This document shows positions 55,163 to 64,000 of a DNA stretch of 64,000 nucleotides, piece by piece. A program made the position numbers and the translations under genes. The notes beneath the pieces are model-generated. The model was not told the DNA's origin. It did not search any database and saw only the letters and a program-made list of their open reading frames with translations. This stretch comes from Myrica gale (taxonomy: Eukaryota > Streptophyta > Magnoliopsida > Fagales > Myricaceae). Numbering within the stretch: position 1 is the stretch's first letter; every line of letters starts with the position of its first letter. The stretch is taken from contig OZ005606.1 in the NCBI GenBank assembly GCA_963930655.1, forward strand, positions 21,120,001 to 21,184,000. The letters run 5' to 3'.

Positions 55163-58100
55163 CTAAACACCCAATAAGTCCGAATGAACAATAAAGGCAG
55201 GAACAACATCAGTAGAAAAGTAACCAAAACAGCCAGATGCAGCAGCCCACTTGGCCAACCGGTGAGCCAGCCGATTCCTCTTACGAGAGATCCAAACCAG
55301 AGAGTGCCGAGGATGATCAGAGAAGAACAACCGAAGAGAATACATCCACTCCTCAACCTGCCAACCAACAGAAGGCTCCGAACACAGGACATCATGCACT
55401 AAGGTACTGCAGTCACTCTCAAACAAAATACCGCCATCAGAGTAAGAACTCGCAATCCGAGTAGCAGCAAACAAAGCAGCAGTTTCACCAACAAAGGGGT
55501 CATGGTGAGGGATACGCTCCGTGTACAAAGTACAGAGGGAGCCCTCATGGTCGCGAAGAACGACAGCCAAGACCGAGTGAGAAGTCCTCACGGCAACATC
55601 CATGTTGCATTTAAGCACCCCAAGCGGGGGCGGTAACCAACCAAGACCAGAAGATATTGACACAGCATCCCAAGCAACTACATGCTCCGTAAAACGACGC
55701 TGAATGGAGGCAATAAGAACGAAGGGGTTGGGAGTTCCATGACAATGCACCACCTCATTACGCTTATGCCACAAAGAATCCAACATAAGAGCAGCACAGA
55801 GAATAAACAGATGCAAAGAAGATTTAGTAACGCCAAAGAACCGGTGTGCATATAGGATCTGCTTCACAAAAACAGCAAACGGCATCGCAGGAAGACAGTC
55901 AACCTGAAGAGGCCAGGGCACCCCTCTCCACACAACCCGTGCAATCTGACAACGCAAAAAAAGATGTTCAGGGGTCTCAACCGCCAAGCCACACAAAGGG
56001 CACAACCCAGCTGTCTGGCCGTCAAAATCTAAGAAAGGAGCAAGCACCCCACGAAGAGGAAGAGCAGAGTGCAGACACTTCCAAAGGAAAAGTTTAAGGC
56101 GATCCTGAATCTTGAGAGACCACAGGCATTGCCAATCCTTGCCCCTCATGGGATGGTGATCATGCATAGTCCATGATTTCGTCAAGCGATAGGCAGAAGC
56201 AACAGAGAACATATTTTTGGAATCGGCTACCCACAGCCATTGATCAGCTCGTGAAAGGGACAACAACGACAATTGGCTTATAGCCAAGGCAGAGTCCACA
56301 TCAAAAAGAGAAGACAAAACATCACAGTTCCAGGACATATTGTGGAAATCAAATAATGAGCTCACCAGTTGCTCATTCTGCACAGGATCCACATTAGCCA
56401 CCCCAGAAGAGGTTGACCGAGAGGGTAAAGGTCTAAAGCCGGGCAGCGAAGGAACCCACGGGTCCTTCCAAATACGAATTGCATCGCCCCTCCTAGGGAT
56501 AGAGCAAACCCCTTTTGCAAGAAGCTCACGGACTGCCCAAATGCCTTGCCAAACCCACGAAGTTGCAGTCTTGGCAGAGGCCATATGTAAGTGATCCCCC
56601 CCAGTATACTTCGCTTTCAGAGATTGCACCCAAGGACTGGAAGGTGAAGAGTAAAGGCCCCAACCAAGTTTTGCAATCAGAGCAAGATTAACATCACGGA
56701 AAAGTCTAAGACCGAGCCCCCCGTGCTCCTTAGGATGACAAATGGCAGCCCAAGCCTTCGGGGTAAAATGACGAGTTTTAAGGGGATCAAAGCCCCACCA
56801 GAAATCCTTAAAGAGGCGATCAAGCTCAGCACACCAGCCATGAGACATGAGAAAAATTGACATATGGTAAAGCGGCATAGCAGCTGCAACGCTCTTAAGT
56901 AAAACCGTACGCCCGGCTTGAGATAACACCCGGGCCTTCCACCCAACCAACCGGCTCCGAACCTTCTCTTGAAGGTCAGCAAAAGTTGTCTTTTTGGATC
57001 GCTGAAGGAATAGAGGCAATCCAAGATAAGTGCTGCCAGGTCTCATCTCTTGCAGCTGTAGTTCACGAAGCACGGATTGCTTGATTTCTGGATGTGTGTT
57101 GCCACTAAAGGCAACAGAAGATTTGGAGAGATTAATTGTCTGACCCGACCAAGAACAATACCGAGACATAATAGTGGACAGCTCCCGCGCTTCACGCCCA
57201 TTGGCCCGAGCAAAAAGGAGGAGGTCGTCAGTAAACATTAAGTGGGAGATGGAAGGAGCACCACGAGCCACCGACACTCCATGAAGCACTCCCGAATCCA
57301 CGGACCGATGCAACAACCTCGTAAGCACCTCCGAACACAATATAAAAAGAAAAGGTGATAAAGGGTCACCTTGTCTCACACCTCGTTCTGGGAGAAAAAA
57401 ACCAAAGGCACTCCCATTCAATAACAATGAGTACGAAACCGTTGTAACACATTGAGTGATCCACCCCACCCACTTTTCTGGAAACCCAAAGCAACGCAAA
57501 ACCTTAAAAATAAAGCACCACTCCAAACGATCGTAGGCTTTAAGCATATCAAACTTAACGGCCATAACACCTTTCCGACCCGACTTGTGCTTCATAGAAT
57601 GAAACAATTCATGGGCAAGCACCGAATTTTCGTGGATGGACCTCCCCGGAACAAAAGCCGCTTGGCTGCCAGATATGAGTTTAGGCATAATCGGTCGCAA
57701 ACGAGATACCAACAGCTTGGCAATAACCTTATAAGCTACGTTGGATAAACTGATCGGTCGAAAGTCAGTGATATGCATAGAGTTATCCTTCTTGGGCAAC
57801 AAAACAATGAAGGAATGATTCATTTCCTTAAGCAGATGCCCAGAGGTAAAAAATTGCACAACCATGCGAACAAGATCCAAGTGAATAACCTGCCAATAGT
57901 GCTGGAAGAACAGTCCGGTCATACCATCAGGGCCGGGGGCCTTGTGGGCACCAATGTGAAATACAGCCGTCTTGATCTCCTCCTCCGTGGGTATAGTCAA
58001 CAACGCAGCCTTATCCTCCGAAGAGAGAGAAGGTCGGATAAGCTCCTCCACAACCAAGGAAATTTCAGGGTTATCAGAGGCAAAAGCCTGCTGGAAATGG

Positions 58101-59284
58101 CGAAGAATGTAGGGCCCAATATCAGTTCTCCCATGTAACCAACACCCAGCAGCAGTTTTCAATGAGTCAATGGAGTTGCGCCGTCTTCGAATCACCGTTG
58201 ATAAATGAAAGAACTTGGTATTGAGGTCCCGAGTTGTTAACCAAGTGGTGCGAGATTTTTGGCGCCAAAGATCTTCCTCCAATTTCTGCAGATGGAGATA
58301 CTCCTTACGGAGAGCCACATCACGGTCGGGTACATGAACTTCACCATCTGCAGCTTGCAAGCAGGCCAACTCTGCCTCAACAGCTCAAATACGACTCTGA
58401 ATCACCCCAAAAACCTCGCGATTCCAGATTTTCAAACACTCACGAGTATGCCGAATTTTCCGAACGAACCGGAAAGCCGGAGACCCAGCACAAGAAATAG
58501 TCCAGGCACTTCGAACAACCTCTAAACTACGGGCATCCTGGGCCCAAAAAGTTTCAAACCTAAAAGGTTTCGGTCCCATGCTCGCAGAACCCATTGTATC
58601 AAGAACCAATGCCGAGTGATCAGAAGCTGCCCTCGGGAGATGACGAATCACGGACAGCGGGAAAAGCAACCGCCACTCTGGATCTGCCAAACCCCGATCC
58701 AAACGTTCCCGAATAAGATGTCTCCCACGCCTCCGATTAGACCATGTGAATGAGCCCCCCGTGAAACCCAGGTCAATCAAACCATGACCATTAACCAGGT
58801 GGGATAAACCATAAGAAGAAGATCCAGTAACAGGACGCCCCCCACTCTTATCCACTTGAGAATAAACCATATTAAAGTCCCCAATCAACAGCCATGGTCC
58901 CGACCACCCCTCCCTCAGGTCAGTTAATTTTTCCCAGAACACAAGCTTCTCACCAACCATAGTAGGAGCATACACAAAGGTGCATAACCAAGGTCGGCTA
59001 ACAGGATCAGACTTCACCAAAATATGTATAATATTATGATTCATAAACAGCAAATCAAACACAAAACCCGGTCTCCAAGCAAACACCAAACCACCACTCA
59101 ACCCCCTAGAAGGTGAATGTACAAAATGCTGAAAGCCTATCCTCCGTATTGCTTCAGAAGGATCCCCAATTTTAGTCTCTACAAGGCAAAGACAATCAGG
59201 GGAAAATTGTCTTACCAGGGCCCGAGTAGCACGAATCGCCGGACCTCGGGCGAGCCCCCGGCAATTCCAGAACAGATGCCTCAT
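55163..59284 (-). pseudogene. LINE ORF2 (endonuclease, reverse transcriptase, RNase H) with one TGA stop
   Basis: ORF2 starts with ATG at 59284 and runs 1374 codons. Residues 1-230 are the APE-type endonuclease with N7, E36 (VETK), D136 and N138 (GDFN), and SDH at 221-223. At codon 300 (58387-58385) a TGA interrupts QSRI/AVEAE; a single C-to-T change of a CGA would explain it. Then come KAPGPDG, the reverse-transcriptase core with FTDD (D686, D687), the zf-RVT finger CPLCGLAVETPEHLFLRC, and an RNase H domain of the RVT_3 type with NMDVAV, GETAAL, ESDCSTLV and RNRLAH. No frameshift is seen. The endonuclease half could still be made; full activity would need readthrough. Confidence 0.93.
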
Positions 59285-61124
59285 GGAGCCTTGGGGGGCA
59301 TGGTTTGGCCCGCCTCCTCAGCCTGACAACACCCAACATCACCACAACCTGCTGTAATACGAACTTGCGAAACCAACGTCGACCCCACGGGAGCTGCTGC
59401 CAAACCCAAATTCCCAGATGGGGCCTGCAAACCAGAAGTGCACCACGTCGACTACTGGTCCTCCCACGCCGAAATGAGCGACGTGGCCGATGGGCAGACA
59501 ACCCACTCCACATAGCCAGAGGAAGGGACTCGTCCGCATCCCCCAGGGGAGGAAGAGAACGAAGATGAAACTCCCCTACGAACCGCTTCACCGGACGATC
59601 TGCACCGGAATCAAAAGCATCGGTAAACGGCCGCTTGGAAGAGGTCGACCGTGCAGTATGCACAACAATTTCACGAGAGGCCACAGACACGACACTGTGA
59701 ATGGGCGAAGAAGGGGAGGCGGCAGCAACGGAAACATCAGACTGCAATGGTTGAATAATAACCGAATGGGCCGGTGGTTCAAGAGGAGGCTTAATCGTAC
59801 CTAATGAGATGTGAGAGAAAAAAGAAGGCCCAACAGCGGCCCCAGACTCCTTAGCCAAAGCCTCTCTCTGGCCCAGAAAAAACTCAAGGTTGGCATAGAA
59901 AGCCTCTTCATTCGTGACCCTGTCGCACTGGGCTGGACCCCCAAAAGGAGCACAAGGTTCGGGGCAAGCACCACCCACACGAACAGCCATTCCCATCAAG
60001 GCAGAGCGGGAATATTTCTGTCGCCCACGCGGACCCGCCACGTCAACCTCAGACAACTTCAGAGCAGAAATCGCAGGTGTCGGGGCTGCAGGACCAGGAC
60101 AGACACCCCCACTAACGCCAGGTGCGACATGGACACCCCCTGGGGCGAGAACAGAAAGCAAATGCTTGTCCTTTTTGAGTAACGGGTCAGACTCATAAAG
60201 TAATTGTGCGTCCTGTTTTAGTAACGGATCCGACCCCACCTGAGCCAAGCCAGCATGCACAGACGAAGGAGAGGCCATGCAAGCGGAGCCGACATGCTGC
60301 ACGACGGAGGGCGCCGGAACCGAAGGCATCGGCATTCTATTGTCCCCAGAACCACTGGAGATAGCAACTGGAGAGGTAAAGCGCCGATACGAGGAGGAGG
60401 CCGCTCGCATCTGCAGACCAAAAGATGTGGCCAAGGAGGACTCCTGAGGAGGCATAATGCAATGCGCCTGGACGTGGCCTAAACGGCCACAAGCGAAGCA
60501 GAAATCGGAACGACGTTCATACTTGAACTGTATCCATATATCAGCCCTAGGCGGACGTCGGAAAAAATAACCAGGGAGCAAGGGGGTAGAGGTGTCAAAC
60601 AGAACCCGGACTCGTACAAACGGGCCAATAAAGACTGACCGCTGTGTGCCGAAATCCACCTCCAACACATCCCCCACCTTCGCCCCAGCTTCATTAGCCA
60701 TCTGGCGTGTTAAACATCCCAACGGGAAACCATGCACTTGAATCCAGAGAGGGACAAGGTGGAGCTTAAGCTCCGCCAAAACAACTCCAGGAACACACTG
60801 CTTGAGAACCAAAAGATGGCCCTTGATATTCCACGGTTGACGGGCATACACACAGGACAAGCTATCCTTGGATGGAAACGTAAACAGAAACCCATCACCT
60901 TCAAGTTCTTCAATCACCAGGTCCTTCACAAAATACCATGAACGAAATATGGCCTGCCGAACACCCATCCGATGCAGGGGCCTGTCCGAAATAAGTTTAC
61001 CAACCAAAACCAGACCAATCGCCTGATCAACCTCGTCCACCATCTCAAGGGAGGAACCCGAGGTCATCTCCCACCCTAATGCCGCAGTATGTGTCACCAA
61101 CGCATCCAAGTCAGAGCCATCCAT
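59196..61124 (-). CDS. LINE ORF1 protein (DUF4283 and zinc knuckle), 642 residues
   Basis: The start MDGSDLDALVTHTAALGWEM at 61124 is chosen because the open frame farther upstream (to 61460) crosses the element's 5' edge at 61433. Residues about 30-200 form the DUF4283 domain (GKLISDRPLHRMGVRQAIF, LFTFPSKDSL, QPWNIKGHLLVLKQ, PLWIQVHGFPLGCLT). A CCHC knuckle (CFACGRLGHVQAHC; C209, C212, H217, C222) follows, then a Ser/Pro/Ala-rich tail. Such proteins bind the LINE RNA with ORF2. ORF1 overlaps the start of ORF2 by 89 bp in another frame, so ORF2 is probably reached by reinitiation or leaky scanning. No internal stop is present. Confidence 0.9.
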   Translation of the reverse strand: MDGSDLDALVTHTAALGWEMTSGSSLEMVDEVDQAIGLVLVGKLISDRPLHRMGVRQAIFRSWYFVKDLVIEELEGDGFLFTFPSKDSLSCVYARQPWNIKGHLLVLKQCVPGVVLAELKLHLVPLWIQVHGFPLGCLTRQMANEAGAKVGDVLEVDFGTQRSVFIGPFVRVRVLFDTSTPLLPGYFFRRPPRADIWIQFKYERRSDFCFACGRLGHVQAHCIMPPQESSLATSFGLQMRAASSSYRRFTSPVAISSGSGDNRMPMPSVPAPSVVQHVGSACMASPSSVHAGLAQVGSDPLLKQDAQLLYESDPLLKKDKHLLSVLAPGGVHVAPGVSGGVCPGPAAPTPAISALKLSEVDVAGPRGRQKYSRSALMGMAVRVGGACPEPCAPFGGPAQCDRVTNEEAFYANLEFFLGQREALAKESGAAVGPSFFSHISLGTIKPPLEPPAHSVIIQPLQSDVSVAAASPSSPIHSVVSVASREIVVHTARSTSSKRPFTDAFDSGADRPVKRFVGEFHLRSLPPLGDADESLPLAMWSGLSAHRPRRSFRRGRTSSRRGALLVCRPHLGIWVWQQLPWGRRWFRKFVLQQVVVMLGVVRLRRRAKPCPPRLHEASVLELPGARPRSGDSCYSGPGKTIFP

Positions 61125-61433
61125 CAACACCGAGAAGAATGACAACCACCGAAAGAAGCAGGGAGTCAGGGAAAAAACTCCCCACCGAAACCACCCAACA
61201 GTAGCACACCAGAAGGGAAGAAGAAAAAAGCACGAGACGCACAAACTAGGAGAAGGTCGAACGAGGAGAAAGCAGAAAACGGAAGAAATGACAACAGCAG
61301 GGGAGAACACTACGGAGACCGCTACGGTGGCCCAGCCGCAAAAAGTAAAACCACGCCCAAAGAAGACAAAGAAGTCAGAAAGGCCAGGAGAGAGAACGGA
61401 GCCTCCAAAAAGCTCTACCAAGAGAGCGGTATC
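61125..61433 (-). promoter_or_regulatory. 5' leader of the LINE
   Basis: This 309-bp stretch upstream of ORF1 is pyrimidine-rich on the minus strand and begins GATACCGCTCTCTTGG next to the target duplication. Plant L1 promoters are internal, so it is the likely promoter; no specific element was identified. Confidence 0.6.
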
Positions 61434-61448
61434 TACAAATGGTAATTC
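61434..61448. repeat. target-site duplication of the LINE (5' side)
   Basis: TACAAATGGTAATTC, identical to 55084-55098. Confidence 0.95.
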
Positions 61449-61684
61449 AAACACTAACAAAACTCTTTTACTGATTCTGACAACCTCGATGTTAATTAAG
61501 CACTAGCAAATTAAATTCCTTTGCTGACTCTTAACACCCAATGTAAGAATCCGAATAATCTTACTAGGTTATTCTTATGGGTTATATGAGAAAGATCTTG
61601 ATTTTCAACGCCTAGATCTCGAGTATCAATGCAAGTATTTAAAGATTTTCAAGTGATATAGTCCCATCAATACTCTTGAACACT

Positions 61685-61875
61685 TACAGTGCGTTTGTTA
61701 AACAAAAATTTTAGTAAAATTTTATTAAAATTTTACTCTTATCAAACACACTTCAAAATTTTACTTTTACTTTTATCACTAATTCACCAATTCCAATACC
61801 ACCTCTTTTTTAACATCAACATAAAATTTTAATAAAATTTGGATAAAATTTTAAAAATAAACGCATTGTCACATA
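61685..61875. repeat. AT-rich dispersed repeat, copy H (MITE-like)
   Basis: Bounded by TGCGTTTGTTAAAC and ATAAACGCA, imperfect inverted ends. The interior repeats TAAAATTTTA/TTTTATTAAAATTTTAC. Non-coding. Confidence 0.5.
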
Positions 61876-63195
61876 CTAAAATTATTTGATAAGGAATTAT
61901 AACTCCATTTAGACTTAGTTTGGCACAAAATTACACCTATACTTAAATATACTAACAACTAGGATGTCACATAACTGAACTTGAATACGATCGACTATAT
62001 GCATGAGGCTACAACTCATTGAACCGGCTTGTTAATCACTTCACATTCGAGTTACTTTTGACAAGTGGATGCTCTTTTTGTGCTCAAAAGTGGCAAAAAT
62101 TCCATGTTCTGCATGGATTCCTAGTGAAGGGCAGCATAGGCTTTTAACAGAGCACTTCACCGAAAGTGATGTACTAGATAAACAGAATTCTTCCTTCCTT
62201 TATGTGAAAAACACAATTCCTGTCTACGTGAGCCAAAAGTGAAAATAAAAATAGAGAGAACAGGAAAGAATGTAGATGCCTTTAATTGCCATAAAGATGC
62301 TGTCAGCTTCTGAAGAAGCCTCGAACTCAAGCTTGGAAAACAACTTTAATCGTACGCGTTACTAACAACGTGATTCTGCATGCGTTCTGATCAATGAGCT
62401 TCGTAGACCTTCGTAAAGACATCTTTAGTGCTTATTTGACAACTATATTTCTTTCATTGACGATGGATTTTCATCTGAAAGCAGTATATAGTTTGCATAG
62501 ACGACAAGACAACCGAATGGAATTCATAATTTATCGGAAAGTAAGAAAGAGATGAATGATTAGCTTCGGCCTGTCTGTCAAACGATGTGCAAATTTAGGA
62601 GCCCTCTATTATTCATGTCATTTGTACGTACTTATGTAATCCTTCCTTTCTGATAGAATTAGTAGAGTAAAGAACCGCTTGATCTATCAACATGGTACCC
62701 TTAATTTTAGTCATCAAATCAATGGTGTATATATGTTTCAGATTAAAATGTCAGTTTCTCAATCTAGCTACACCATCTAATATATCCGTGTATATAAATA
62801 TATTTCACAATTCTAGATGTCTCACTGCTCCGTGCATATACTTCTCAATTAAGTAGTCTATTAGGGATTGCATCACAGATCATCTCTTTAAGTGGCCCTC
62901 AACTTGTCCTTATGGTCGAAAGAGTCTTATATACTTGAACCAAAAATCAATCATTCGTTTCTAATTGTCTTTAATTATATATTTTATTTGCGCTATGTTG
63001 ATTTGATTGTATGGGAACCCCACGCCCTCTATTCATAACTTTCCGTGTGTTGTTTAATATGGTTATTATCTTGCCTAGAAAAAAGAAAAAAATAGTAATC
63101 CATGCAACAAATTAATTAAACACTCATCGAATTGGGCATTTCTGTTGCTTGCATAATGTTACGTACGAGTACATCTATGGGTTCAAGAAAGATCT
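61876..63195. other. gene-free stretch
   Basis: AT-rich DNA with no supported coding region, RNA gene or repeat. Confidence 0.4.
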
Positions 63196-63500
63196 CTTAG
63201 TTATTGTTAGTTATATTAATTGTTAGTATTAGGATAATTATTTCAACTAAGATATATAAGTATTATTATTTTGAATTAAAGTTCTATCAGATCAAATATT
63301 AGGCTAGAGATTTCATAGACTTGGAGTCTTATTCTACCCTTATAAATGTAACGTTGATTATCAACAAATGATAGTATATTGTTATTCAGAATTACAGTAC
63401 GTCTATTGCATGTATTAGGAAGCCTAGTTCTCTCGCAGAGCTAAATAAATTCTTTTCTTTTTCGATCTCTCTGCCGTTAGTTTCAAGAGCCTAGAAAATC
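63196..63500 (+). repeat. possible LTR fragment
   Basis: A stretch starting near TGTTAGTTATATTAATTG, with TACCCTTATAAATGTAACG and later GCTAAATAAATTCTTTTC, resembles the promoter and polyadenylation layout of plant copia LTRs. No second end or target duplication was found, so the call is tentative. Confidence 0.25.
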
Positions 63501-63669
63501 AACTTCCAAGTTCGTAATTAAGTAACAATAAGCTTGAAATTTGGAAAATTAACCGAGTTACAAGGTTGAGCCCAATCTTGAGCCTTTGCTCCACATTAAA
63601 CATGTAATACCTTTGTTTGCTACGTCAAATTCAAAACTGGAAGTAATGAGTCGCAGGATTTACAATGTT

Positions 63670-63960
63670 TTTGGGGCCACAAAAAATGACTTACATTTGG
63701 ATGTGGTATGAAAATGTAGAGAGATTGGAATTTTACGGGATTTTGTGAACACGTAGTGTAACTTTTATAGTATGTTTCATGGATATTGGATATTTTTGAA
63801 ATGTTATGGAAGTTAGTGAAAAAACGAGAAGAGATGATATAATTAAATTTTTATGTTTATTTTGATGGGAAGAAATGATTTAATAGAGAGAGATTTTGAA
63901 TAGATATTGTAATTAATGTTTATTTGTATTAGCTTATTCCGTGCCAAATGAAGTCCAAAT
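63670..63960 (+). repeat. AT-rich dispersed repeat, copy I
   Basis: Contains ACATTTGGATGTGGTATG near one edge and TGCCAAATGAAGTCCAAAT near the other, roughly inverted, with AT-rich interior phrases (GAAAAAACGAGAAGAGATG). Non-coding. Confidence 0.35.
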
Positions 63961-64000
63961 TGAGTTGTATTGTATGTCAGTGTCTCTTAAGTTTAAGGGT

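Larger units (their letters stand above)
55099..61433 (-). mobile_element. full-length L1-type LINE retrotransposon
   Basis: A 6335-bp unit on the minus strand lies between perfect 15-bp target duplications (TACAAATGGTAATTC). It has a 309-bp 5' leader, ORF1 with a zinc knuckle, and ORF2 with endonuclease, reverse transcriptase, zinc-finger and RNase H domains, then a 3' region with two A-runs, the outer one touching the duplication. Perfect duplications and near-intact frames indicate a recent insertion. The only defect in ORF2 that I see is one TGA. LINEs insert by target-primed reverse transcription, which fits the A-tail and variable-length duplication. Confidence 0.96.

Noticed and set aside
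61434-61460. Upstream start for LINE ORF1 at 61460
   Set aside because: The open frame extends past the element's 5' boundary at 61433 into flanking DNA, so the extra codons cannot belong to the LINE.

Overview
The window is nuclear DNA of a flowering plant, most likely a eudicot and possibly woody. It is AT-rich, has spliced genes with plant-type GT/AG introns, and carries plant-specific protein families (an LPR-type multicopper ferroxidase, an isoprenylated heavy-metal-associated protein) among typical plant transposons. The species cannot be named from the sequence alone. Only two intact host genes are visible, both on the minus strand; almost everything else I can identify is transposable element sequence, much of it nested.

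Layout. 1-2160: gene-poor DNA with hAT-like repeats and hairpins. 2161-6379: a 4.2-kb non-autonomous CACTA transposon (TTA target duplication) carrying captured host exons, including a plasma-membrane H+-ATPase fragment. 7296-11231: an LPR1/LPR2-like multicopper oxidase gene in three exons; its first intron holds a 367-bp hAT MITE with a perfect 8-bp target duplication. 14157-19798: a young full-length Ty1/copia element (470-bp LTRs differing at four sites, AGTAC target duplication, uninterrupted 1343-residue gag-pol).

20443-33906: a 13.5-kb block made of two decayed Ptta/En-Spm (CACTA-type) transposons arranged head to head, so that both outer ends are 3' ends. The right-hand copy is interrupted by a 1.8-kb LTR-like insertion carrying a 97-98-bp minisatellite with GTGTCGACAC palindromes, and 33 bp further on by a 1279-bp solo LTR with an AGAGG target duplication. 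34341-36650: gag and LINE debris. 37549-41559: a second CACTA element of the same family as the first (ACC target duplication), containing a gypsy LTR/gag fragment and exon-like pieces. 41988-42600: a gypsy gag relic.

44916-46754: a HIPP metallochaperone-like gene in three exons ending in a CSIM prenylation box. 49268-49516: a MITE with perfect 10-bp terminal repeats. 49762-51306: a foldback element with arms of about 500 bp. 55099-61433: an almost intact L1-type LINE on the minus strand with a perfect 15-bp target duplication, ORF1, and an ORF2 broken by a single TGA. The remaining DNA to 64000 has no gene I can support.

The two host genes show no obvious functional link beyond both being metal-related (an iron/copper oxidase and a metal-binding protein). 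The main interest lies in transposon biology: exon capture, inverted element pairs, nested insertions, a palindrome-rich minisatellite and a LINE that looks recently mobile.
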